A stretch of 41,884 nt of DNA. Source: Acidobacteriota bacterium (GTDB taxonomy: Bacteria; Acidobacteriota; Terriglobia; Bryobacterales; Bryobacteraceae). The first letter of the stretch is position 1. Each line of letters starts with the position of its first letter. The notes below the pieces were generated by a model, which did not search any database, was not told where the DNA came from, and saw nothing but the letters and a program-made list of their open reading frames with translations. The stretch covers positions 1 through 41,884 of the forward strand of contig VFZO01000021.1 in the NCBI GenBank assembly GCA_016871155.1. Direction: 5' to 3'. Shown here piece after piece: positions 34,401-41,230 of the stretch. Made by a program: the position numbers and the translations under genes.

Positions 34401-34759
34401 TGCCGGACCGCATCTGCGACGGCAATATCGATGGTCCGAAGAACTTCCGGAACGTCGTCGCCAATTTGAGCTGCTTCGCCATTCCGGCGGTGAACTCCGG
34501 ACGCTTTGGAAACTCCGGTCGCGGTATTATCGTGGGCGCGAACAACAAATTCTGGAACAGCAGCTTGTTCAAGGAAGTCCGCTTCCTCGAGCGGATGCGA
34601 TTGCGCATCGGCATCCAGAGCCAGACCACGTTCAACTGGCTGAGCCTCGGAACTCCCGCAAGCGACATCACGACGCCGAACGGAATGCGTGCCACAGGAT
34701 CGGCCAAAGGGACCCCCGCGGGCCGTGTGCTGGAGTTTGTCGGAAGGATTTCGTTTTGA
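31454..34759 (+). CDS. TonB-dependent receptor with carboxypeptidase-regulatory-like domain (Oar-like) 2
   Basis: 1,101 residues from ATG 31454, set by AAGGAGGAG nine bases upstream; the longer open frame back to 30194 is antisense to another gene. The leader is MPRWTRRSLEIFAACLAITQPVMPQ. Residues about 28-115 are the CarboxypepD_reg-like domain (SITGTAVDPAGAGVPNAKIT, GVYEFPNLDPSEYSLKAEA). A plug region and beta-barrel follow, ending EFVGRISF. It has the same length and layout as receptor 1 but is clearly diverged, so the two probably recognise different ligands or parts of one. Its TGA overlaps the TTG start of glycosidase-like D (TTGA), which ties receptor and enzyme production together. 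Confidence 0.88.
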   Translation: MPRWTRRSLEIFAACLAITQPVMPQSMQGSITGTAVDPAGAGVPNAKITATNQRTSFTRTAVANESGVYEFPNLDPSEYSLKAEASGFKTYTNKGVRLANRESLRIEIRLEIGDVAQEITVQGETPIVRTEDAKLDSGMTREFLDMRPTNSAHGFGLTAIEATRTLPGVYYSRVFGDDGTGVMITGARSNQTSVNVMGVKQVQFQTYNAALSAMEEVKVERFNTPAEYLSPATVEMTLRGGTRDIHGELGVDLRNQRLVAGNFFNPRPPVGVPDYVGYFNVGGPVYIPKPHRQRNRSFFFLAFERNKRLNFEGAGFFSVPTATMRNGDFNTLRIGANSANPNDPLTGQPFPNRVIPASRVSPVSRNILNLYPQANTADPNIPVANHLGKLQTINSPRVLSIRGDHNLTAKQTLTGTFTQYLRDSAQVPTGGMTGVYLQKDPLRVRSGSIAWTYALNPNSVNEFRGGVTRFFQGRQTAALGFSGRGKDWLTQMGIQGLENAPDGLAMPRLTIRELSSTASIGIAQSVAARTYYTIIDNFSFLTRNHTVKAGVHAHFYQRNTLGIPDSAYGNMNFTGRFSSVGFADFLLGVPDTTDVSSPRTTVTGRYQDFGLYIQDKWNISPKLTFTYGLRNDVWTVPNDGHGLYFNFDPRTGSVVLPDSSIRASVNPRWPSNIPLVTADQANYPSKLRRLSRMNLAPRFGLAYRPFGGKTVARAGFGVYRTGLSFDSLTPFTEGPFSLAQTFRNEYNAQTQQFLFQFPRAVPAAPSGPAVAAPGSISFSAINPDASRIPYTAQWSLTVDQQVMKDTRVSMSYLGSKVTNLMFGRNINVPLPSTTPFTQSRRPYPLFNVINWYENGGNQSYHSMETMLYRRFSRGFQFEGGWIWTNCLNDVEDSGSDLGPVIRNPFFREKGPQESVVKHSVKGTFVLEFPFGRGRALLSNAPKALDAIVGGWSTANSFEFRTGDWATPSFSGRDISGTGIVTGVPDRICDGNIDGPKNFRNVVANLSCFAIPAVNSGRFGNSGRGIIVGANNKFWNSSLFKEVRFLERMRLRIGIQSQTTFNWLSLGTPASDITTPNGMRATGSAKGTPAGRVLEFVGRISF

Positions 34760-36303
34760 TCACTCGAAGGAGCTTGCTGGCCGCGAGCGCGCTCGCCCCC
34801 GCCGCGGCAAAAAAAAGAGACCGCCGCCTCATCATCAACTGGGATCAGATGAACATGTGGGCGTTGCAACTCACGTATGCGCATCGCGGCAAAACGCCCG
34901 AGCCGAACTCGGTCAAGGGCATGCTCGAAGCAATCGCGGACGAGCACGCCAAGGCGAACATCGATTGCGTCGTCCAGTGCGTTTTCGCGTTGCCGCGCGG
35001 CACGGTTGGGCCCGGTTTCCGGAGCTTCCACCGCGAGAACACCCTCGACTTCAAGCCTTACGGTGAGCCGACCGGCATAAAAGAACTCGAACAGGCGGGC
35101 GGGGACTGGATCCAGATCCTGCTCGAGCGATGCCACTCGCGTGGCGTCGAGTACCTCGCCGGGCTCCGCATGAATGATCGCCATGGCGGGTCGGCGTCCG
35201 GGGTGTGGGCGCGCGCGCATCAGGATTGGATGATCGACGGGATCGCCGGCGGCATGGACTACAAGCACCAAGGAGTCCGGCAGGCAGTTCTCGACTTCAC
35301 GAAGGAGTTCCTCGATCGCTATGACGTGGACGGCATCGAACTCGACTGGATGCGATGGTGCCACATGTTCAAGCCATCGGAAGCGGAAGCCAGCGCGCCC
35401 ATCCTGAACGGGTTCATGGCGGAGATGCGGCGAATTCTCGATGAAGTGGGCCGCAAGCGCGGACGGCGGTTGATCCTCGGCGCGCGGGTTCCTCAAACGC
35501 TCGAAGAGTGCCGGATGTTGGGCTACGACGTGCGAACGTGGGCGCGGCGCGCACTCACCGATTTTCTGTGCCCCTCCGATTTCTTCCACACGGACTTCAA
35601 TATCCGCATGGAAGATTTCGCCGCCATCACGAAGGGGACCCGGTGCAAGCTCTTTCCGTCGCTGCACCCCTGGATCGCCCGCGGAAATGACTTCCACGTT
35701 CACACCGCGGAGAGCTATCGCGCCGCTGCCAACAACTACTACGCCTGCGGCGCCGACGGAATTTCGCTCTACAACTATCAGTATCATTGGCGCACCGACA
35801 TCGCTCCGGAGACCGAATGGCCGCGAGCCCTCGGTTACGTTTCCAGCCTTGGGGAAAAGAAGTCGATCCGGACCCGGGACAGGCGGTATCTGTTCCATCC
35901 GATCTGGCCCAAAGGCGCCCCGACGGGCGCCAGCAACTACCAGTTGATCGGGATCGAGGAAGGCAAGCAATCCGGCTCAACGCGCATCCGAGTGGCCGAG
36001 GAACCTCGCATGCCAATGGAACTGGAGTTTAAGGTCACGGGAATGTCCACCGCCAATGAGTTGGAGATCTCGCTGAACGGCCGCGCGATTCCGACGGGGA
36101 AGGTCTCGCGAGAATTCGTTTCCGCTGGACAAACGGCCAAGCAGGGCCGCGTGCTGCCTCCGTTTTATCGCTATCGAGCGCCGTTCTCCGCGCCGGAAGC
36201 TCGCTTCGGCGACAACGAATTCGCTGTGCGGCTGACGGCCGGTGGTCCGGGGCAAGCCGTCATCGTCCAGGAAATCGAAGTGATCGCCCGTGCCGCGAGT
36301 TAA
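34756..36303 (+). CDS. Exported TIM-barrel protein D, putative glycoside hydrolase
   Basis: 515 residues from TTG 34756, which overlaps the receptor stop (TTGA), with GGAAGGA upstream. The leader is short twin-arginine (MITRRSLLAASALAPAAA). The barrel motif is YDVDGIELDWMRW (E195, D197). The C-terminal beta domain has LEISLNGRAIP and NEFAVRLTAGGPG. It resembles copy A most, including RRLIINWDQM, GLRMNDRHGG, RLILGARVPQTLEECRMLGYDV and the late GADGISLYNYQYHW (GADGIYTFNWYLF in A). Direct coupling to receptor 2 favours action on the ligand that receptor handles. Hydrolase function is inferred from fold. Confidence 0.67.
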   Translation: MITRRSLLAASALAPAAAKKRDRRLIINWDQMNMWALQLTYAHRGKTPEPNSVKGMLEAIADEHAKANIDCVVQCVFALPRGTVGPGFRSFHRENTLDFKPYGEPTGIKELEQAGGDWIQILLERCHSRGVEYLAGLRMNDRHGGSASGVWARAHQDWMIDGIAGGMDYKHQGVRQAVLDFTKEFLDRYDVDGIELDWMRWCHMFKPSEAEASAPILNGFMAEMRRILDEVGRKRGRRLILGARVPQTLEECRMLGYDVRTWARRALTDFLCPSDFFHTDFNIRMEDFAAITKGTRCKLFPSLHPWIARGNDFHVHTAESYRAAANNYYACGADGISLYNYQYHWRTDIAPETEWPRALGYVSSLGEKKSIRTRDRRYLFHPIWPKGAPTGASNYQLIGIEEGKQSGSTRIRVAEEPRMPMELEFKVTGMSTANELEISLNGRAIPTGKVSREFVSAGQTAKQGRVLPPFYRYRAPFSAPEARFGDNEFAVRLTAGGPGQAVIVQEIEVIARAAS

Positions 36304-36307
36304 CGGG

Positions 36308-39019
36308 ATGTCCCTACACGCCTGGCTTCTGAAACGAGCCGCACTGGCGGCGCTCCTGCTCATGCAGTTCCACGGCCAGGGAAGCGCGAGTGAGTTCGGC
36401 GCGGTGGAGCATCGCCGGCGGACCATTTATCACTCGCCCCAAATGCCCGGGTTCACCAGTTGGGTGGGCGCATGGACCATGCCCGACGGCGATCTGATGG
36501 TCAGTTTCACGCAGGCGACCGGGCCGGTGACAGGCCGGCCACAGGCCCCGGCCGATGTACGCCGCAAGTTGAACTGGCCTCCGGACGGCCAACCCGGTTA
36601 CGACATGACGGGGCTCGATCTGCGCAATGTGCATCTCCGCTCCACCGATGGCGGAAACACCTGGATGCAGGTCAGCGCCGATCCCTTCCGATCCTGCATG
36701 AACGGGGTCACCGGCGAGGCACAGACGGCTTTGACCGACGGAACGATCCTGCGTGGCGTCTGGGGATTCTACCTGCCCTACGATGCCGCATTGCCGAAGA
36801 CGGGCTACCTGGAACGTTCCACCGATGGCTCTCGAACATGGGGCAAGCCGGAAGTGCTGATGGATCCGGCGAAGTATTCCGCCTGGCCGAAACGCATCCG
36901 TCAACTTCGCGATGGGAGGCTGATCGTTCTCGGTGGCGTGGCTTCCGCGCCAGCCAACAGCCTCACCCGTCACGGCTATGACGATCTGGTTCGTCCCTTC
37001 TTGCTCGTTTCGAGCGACAAGGGTCGGACCTGGACGGGGCCCATCGAGGTAGTGCCGGAAGAGCATCGCAAAGGCTGGGGAGGCGAGGAGTTCGACGCCG
37101 CTGAACTGCCCAACGGCAACCTTCTTTGTGTTTTCCGCCGCCTTCCTGCCGGCGCTAAGAAAGAAGTTCGCTGGCAGGGAATGCTGGAGAAGTCGGGAGA
37201 CACCTGGGTTCCTTCCAGCGCCGGTCCGGCCCCGTTTCCCCACAGCGGACACCCGGACCTGCTGGCTACTCGCGAGGGGATCGTGCTGCATCTGGCCACC
37301 AGCGGAATTCACTGGACGGGCGACGCGGGCAAGTCATGGCACAAGTTGGAACTGCCAGGCACTTCCTACTATCCGCGCGGCGTTCAGGCCGCCGATGGAA
37401 ACATCCACGTGGTTGGCCATACCGGCAGCGACGACCCGTACGGCAAAGTCGACCAGTCGATCGTGATGGATTCGTTCCGCCTGATTCGGCGTGGCGTCCC
37501 CACGCAGAATCACGCCAATGCGGACCTGCATCTGCTGGTGGATGACACCGGACTCGAACGCGTGACGGGATTGCAGCGGATGATCAATCGCCCCAGGAAA
37601 CACCCGGTGCCCGTGCTCCAGGCAGACAAGCCCTGGGAAGGAGACCGCGCGCAAGCCTGGGGCAGTGTAATCGTGGAGCCGGATGGCCGCTTCCGGATGT
37701 GGTACTTCGCTTTCAACACCGAGCGGCGACCGGACGAACTGGACCGGGGCGGCTACGCCTACGCCGAGAGCCGCGATGGAATTCACTGGACCAAACCCAA
37801 CCTGGGCGTGGTGGAGTTCCGTGGCAGCAAGAACAACAACCTGTTCTACACGTGCTCCCCGGACGGCCGCAATCTGGTGGACGAGGAACTCGCCCGTCGC
37901 AACCTCGGCCTGCCCGCGCTGGACGAAGACGGCCGGCCGATCGGCGTCATCAACAACCTCGACGGGTTAACGGTGGTGCGGGATGACGACGACCCGGACC
38001 CCAGCCGCCGGTACAAGTTGATCGCCAACATGCAGGATCACCGCATGTGGGCCTACGCCTACCGGGACCGCTATCCCAATGTCACCGACGCCGACATGAA
38101 ACAGGCGCGGCAGGTCATTGGGCAGTACATGGACACCAGCCCCGACGGGATTCACTGGGCCCGAAAGCCGCGGCGCATCTCGCATGGCGCGAGCGGCGAC
38201 TACATGATGGTCACTAGGGACTATCGCAACGGGCAATGGTGGCTCAACGAACGAAGCGCGGCCGGCCGCGGCGGACGTAACGCGGCGCTGCGCGTGGGCA
38301 AGACGCTCGAACGGTGGTCCCCTCCGGAGCTGATTTTCGACAACGGACCCGACAGCGAAAACGGCAAGATCTGGCAATGGCATGGAGGCATCACGCCATT
38401 CAACTATGGGCGATGGAACCTCGGGCTTCTCGAACGTTGGCCCGATCAGTTACACGGGGCCACCTGCGAGTTGGTGAGCCAGGCCGAAGGCACAAGCTGG
38501 CAGCGCGTCATGCCCGGTACGCCGATTCTCGACGTGGGCTCGGAAGGGGAATTCGATCGGGTTCTGAGCTATCCCACGCACAATCCGCCGATTCGATGGG
38601 GTGACCAGATCCTGATCTACTACACGGGTGCGGGCGTGAGAACGAACCCGCGGAAGGGAGTGCCCATGGCGATCGGCTTGATGACTCTGGGCCGCGATCG
38701 TTTCGCCGGCCTGGCCAACTGGCGCGCCAAGGAGCCGGGTCTGATCGTGACCAAGCCCCAAACACTGCGCAAGCCGGGGCTGCTGATCAACGCCGAATTA
38801 ACCGAAGGCGCTCCCCTTCGAGTTGCCGTGCTGACGCCGGACGGAAAGGAGCTCGCCGGGTTCGGATTGGCGGACTCGCGGATGGAGCCCCTCGCCAACG
38901 GCATCGAGCATCGGGTTGGATGGGGGCACGGCCGGGACCTGGCGGAACTGCGGGGCAGGGAAGTGAAACTGATGATCGAGGTGAAGGGCGCCATCGTCTA
39001 CGCCTACCGCTGGGAGTAA
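36308..39019 (+). CDS. Double beta-propeller protein: sialidase-like plus GH32/GH43-like
   Basis: 903 residues from ATG 36308 (an in-frame GTG at 36290 overlaps the previous gene). Signal peptide MSLHAWLLKRAALAALLLMQF…GSAS. Residues about 30-400 form a sialidase-type propeller with four Asp-box repeats: STDGGNTW (about 112), STDGSRTW (about 171), SSDKGRTW (about 235) and TGDAGKSW (about 336). Residues about 410-810 look like a five-bladed propeller of the GH32/GH43 kind (RMWYFAFNTERRP, YAESRDGIHWTKPNLG, DTSPDGIHW, ILIYYTGAG). A beta-sandwich tail follows. Either propeller may cleave or bind glycans. It lies 4 nt after glycosidase-like D and is probably cotranscribed with it. I did not identify a complete catalytic set in either half. 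Confidence 0.75.
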   Translation: MSLHAWLLKRAALAALLLMQFHGQGSASEFGAVEHRRRTIYHSPQMPGFTSWVGAWTMPDGDLMVSFTQATGPVTGRPQAPADVRRKLNWPPDGQPGYDMTGLDLRNVHLRSTDGGNTWMQVSADPFRSCMNGVTGEAQTALTDGTILRGVWGFYLPYDAALPKTGYLERSTDGSRTWGKPEVLMDPAKYSAWPKRIRQLRDGRLIVLGGVASAPANSLTRHGYDDLVRPFLLVSSDKGRTWTGPIEVVPEEHRKGWGGEEFDAAELPNGNLLCVFRRLPAGAKKEVRWQGMLEKSGDTWVPSSAGPAPFPHSGHPDLLATREGIVLHLATSGIHWTGDAGKSWHKLELPGTSYYPRGVQAADGNIHVVGHTGSDDPYGKVDQSIVMDSFRLIRRGVPTQNHANADLHLLVDDTGLERVTGLQRMINRPRKHPVPVLQADKPWEGDRAQAWGSVIVEPDGRFRMWYFAFNTERRPDELDRGGYAYAESRDGIHWTKPNLGVVEFRGSKNNNLFYTCSPDGRNLVDEELARRNLGLPALDEDGRPIGVINNLDGLTVVRDDDDPDPSRRYKLIANMQDHRMWAYAYRDRYPNVTDADMKQARQVIGQYMDTSPDGIHWARKPRRISHGASGDYMMVTRDYRNGQWWLNERSAAGRGGRNAALRVGKTLERWSPPELIFDNGPDSENGKIWQWHGGITPFNYGRWNLGLLERWPDQLHGATCELVSQAEGTSWQRVMPGTPILDVGSEGEFDRVLSYPTHNPPIRWGDQILIYYTGAGVRTNPRKGVPMAIGLMTLGRDRFAGLANWRAKEPGLIVTKPQTLRKPGLLINAELTEGAPLRVAVLTPDGKELAGFGLADSRMEPLANGIEHRVGWGHGRDLAELRGREVKLMIEVKGAIVYAYRWE

Positions 39020-39038
39020 TTGGAAGCGGCTGGTGATC

Positions 39039-39638
39039 CTACGGCAGCTCTTGGACGGGAGTACCCCGCTTGTCGCCGATCGAATTGGCGATGTAGACCG
39101 GCCGGCCGCCCGGCGCGTGGTATATCTTCGCCGGGTCGATTCCCAGCGCCTTGTAGATGGTGGCGAACAAGTCGCCCTGCGTCACCATGCGCGTTGCCAC
39201 GTGGCCGGCCGTCGCATCGCTCGACCCCACGACGGAACCGCCGCGGATTCCTCCGCCGCCGATCAGCAATGACCAGCAGTTGGCCCAGTGATCGCGCCCG
39301 CCCTCGGGATTGATGTCCGGCGTTCTGCCGAACTCGCCCATCACCACCACGACCGTCGTCTTGAGCAGGCCGCGCTCGTCGAGATCGTTCACCAACACCG
39401 AGAGCGCCTGATCGAGTTTCGGAGCCAGATCCCGGCGCAGGATCTCATCGTTCTTGAAATGCGTGTCCCACTCGCTATGCTCATAGCCCTCGGCGGTGAC
39501 GAACCGGCAACCGGCCTCCACCAGACGCCGCGCCAGCAGCATCGACTGGCCGAATCGCGACCGGCCATAGGCATCGCGGTCCTTGGGTGACTCCAGCGTC
39601 AGGTCGAAAGTGCGGACACACTTTGCGAAGTGCTCCAA
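39039..39638 (-). pseudogene. N-terminally truncated DUF1501 gene
   Basis: Encodes about 199 residues matching only the C-terminal part of a DUF1501 protein. TFDLTLESPKDRDAYG…LLARRLVEAGCRFV aligns with LDLAKESQATRDLYG…LMARRLVERGVRFV of the intact gene at 2865, and VVVMGEFGRT and GRDHWANCW correspond to its conserved blocks. Roughly 290 N-terminal residues, including the leader, are missing. An in-frame stop lies just upstream (39647-39645), and the only start is a TTG without a clear ribosome-binding site. The deletion point abuts a decayed serB fragment, so a rearrangement removed the 5' part and presumably any DUF1553 partner. Probably non-functional. Confidence 0.8.
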
Positions 39639-39777
39639 CTTTGATCAGTTTGCCCTGTTTGGTTCCGGCTACGCCGGGTTAGGATTAGGTTGACAACCGA
39701 ATAGATTTTCCAGATTTTCCCGTGGGTGCCGCAGCCCGCCATCGGCATCAAGCAGTGTATCGCCGACGCTCGCGTCC
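39639..39777. other. Rearrangement junction between DUF1501 remnant and serB fragment
   Basis: No gene is visible. It contains a small perfect hairpin CCGGC-TAC-GCCGG (39665-39677), a tandem GATTTTCC repeat near 39704-39720, and AGCAGTGTATCGCCG (39751-39765). That last 15-mer is the exact inverse complement of 40146-40160 inside the intact serB, which implies a local inversion. Confidence 0.55.
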
Positions 39778-39969
39778 GATTGCCGCGCATTCTCGCGCAC
39801 CACGGGCTCGGCCTGAAAGGCAATGCCCAGACCGGCGAGGCGGATGCCACCTGCCCGTCCAAAATCTCGCCCGATACTTCGCCTCTCACCTGCGCCGCCG
39901 CGGATTTCCAGTTCGCTCTCGTAGCGATAGCGATCCCCAGCCGCTCCTGGATCTGCCGCCCGAAGTAGG
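39778..39969 (-). pseudogene. Decayed partial duplicate of serB
   Basis: 39778 to about 39836 matches 40049 to about 40107 of the intact serB almost base for base (the first 31 bases are identical). About 39847-39969 matches about 40209-40331. The roughly 100 bases between these blocks in serB are missing here. The remnant therefore covers two C-terminal pieces of the HAD phosphatase domain, in the same orientation as serB and ending 12 nt from its stop codon. The differences scattered through it show it has been drifting since duplication. No open frame preserves the protein. Confidence 0.85.
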
Positions 39970-39981
39970 GTGGTTGCCTAG

Positions 39982-41211
39982 CTAGCCCGCCTCGCGGTCG
40001 CGAATGCCGATGAGATACAGGATGCCGTCGAGCCCGATCGTCGACAGCGATTGCCGCGCATTCTCGCGCACCACGGGCTTGGCGTGAAAGGCAATGCCCA
40101 GCCCCGCGAGGCCAATCATCGGCAGGTCATTCGCCCCGTCGCCCACGGCGATACACTGCTCAAGGCCAATGCCTTCGCGTTCGGCAATCTCGCGCAGCCG
40201 CCGCGCCTTCACCTGCCCGTCCACAATCTCGCCCGACACCTCGCCGGTCACTGCACCGTCGCGGATTTCCAGTTCGTTCGCGTAGAGATAATCGATCCCC
40301 AGCCGTTCCTGGATTTGCCGCCCGAAGTAGGTGAATCCGCCCGACAGAATCCCGGTCTTGTAGCCCAGCGACTTCAGCGTGGCAATCAACCGGCCGGCGC
40401 CGTCCATCATGGGGATGCGCGCGGAGACACGGTCCAGTGCTTCCACCGGAAGGCCTTTCAGCAGACGCACGCGCTCGCGGAAGGCGGACGGGAAGTCGAG
40501 CTCCCCGCGCATCGCCGCCGCCGTGATTTTCGCCACGCGGTCACCCACGCCCGCTTCCTTGGCCAACTCGTCGATGACTTCCACTTGAATCAGCGTCGAG
40601 TCCATGTCGAACACCACCACGCGGCGGTTGCGGCGATAGATGTCATCGCGCTGGAAGGCGATGTCGATCTCGTGTTCGTGCGTCAGATTCATGAATGCCG
40701 CGCGCATGGCCGCCTCGTCGGCCGGGTCGCCGCTCACCGTGAACTCTACACACGCGCGGCTGGAAGGCGTGGTGGTGGTGTTCAGTGCGGGCCGGCCCGA
40801 TAGCCGTTCAATCTTCTCGATATTGAGCTGTTGTCCAGCGATCACCTCTGCCACTGCCGCCAGATGCTCGCCGTACAGCGCCGGCCCGAGCACAGTCACC
40901 ACTGAGCGCCGCCGCGATTGCCAGTTCACCCACGCGGCGTAATCATCCGGTGACGACACGCTGAAGTGCACCTGTACGTTCAGCGCATGCGCCTTCAGCA
41001 GCAACTGCGCCATCAGGGATGACGACCGCTGCTCAGAGGTCAACTCCACCAAGATGCCCAGCGCGAGCGCGTTGTGGATCACGGCTTGACCGATGTCCAG
41101 AATGCGCACGCCGTGCTCGGCGAGAATCCCGGTTAAGGCGTGCGTGAGTCCGGGCTTGTCGGGTCCGGTGATTTGAATAAGGAGTACGCCGGCTTCGGCG
41201 GTAAGAGGCAT
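39982..41211 (-). CDS. serB: Phosphoserine phosphatase
   Basis: 409 residues from ATG 41211 with AGAGG upstream. The final step of serine biosynthesis is hydrolysis of O-phospho-L-serine, in the cytoplasm. Residues about 1-190 hold two ACT-like regulatory domains (LIQITGPDKPGLTHALTGIL at the start). The HAD catalytic domain has the nucleophile motif VVFDMDSTL (D202, D204), the second motif GILSGGF and the third motif VGDGANDLPM. Length and domain order fit the long ACT-containing SerB class. It has no leader and looks like a housekeeping gene that marks the edge of the accessory cluster. A decayed duplicate of its 3' part lies directly downstream. Confidence 0.95.
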   Translation of the reverse strand: MPLTAEAGVLLIQITGPDKPGLTHALTGILAEHGVRILDIGQAVIHNALALGILVELTSEQRSSSLMAQLLLKAHALNVQVHFSVSSPDDYAAWVNWQSRRRSVVTVLGPALYGEHLAAVAEVIAGQQLNIEKIERLSGRPALNTTTTPSSRACVEFTVSGDPADEAAMRAAFMNLTHEHEIDIAFQRDDIYRRNRRVVVFDMDSTLIQVEVIDELAKEAGVGDRVAKITAAAMRGELDFPSAFRERVRLLKGLPVEALDRVSARIPMMDGAGRLIATLKSLGYKTGILSGGFTYFGRQIQERLGIDYLYANELEIRDGAVTGEVSGEIVDGQVKARRLREIAEREGIGLEQCIAVGDGANDLPMIGLAGLGIAFHAKPVVRENARQSLSTIGLDGILYLIGIRDREAG

Positions 41212-41230
41212 GAACCTCTAGTTTCGCTCA

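Noticed and set aside
34054..35970. 638-codon antisense open frame across receptor 2 and glycosidase-like D
   Set aside because: It spans two well-supported genes on the other strand and shows no domain or start signal.
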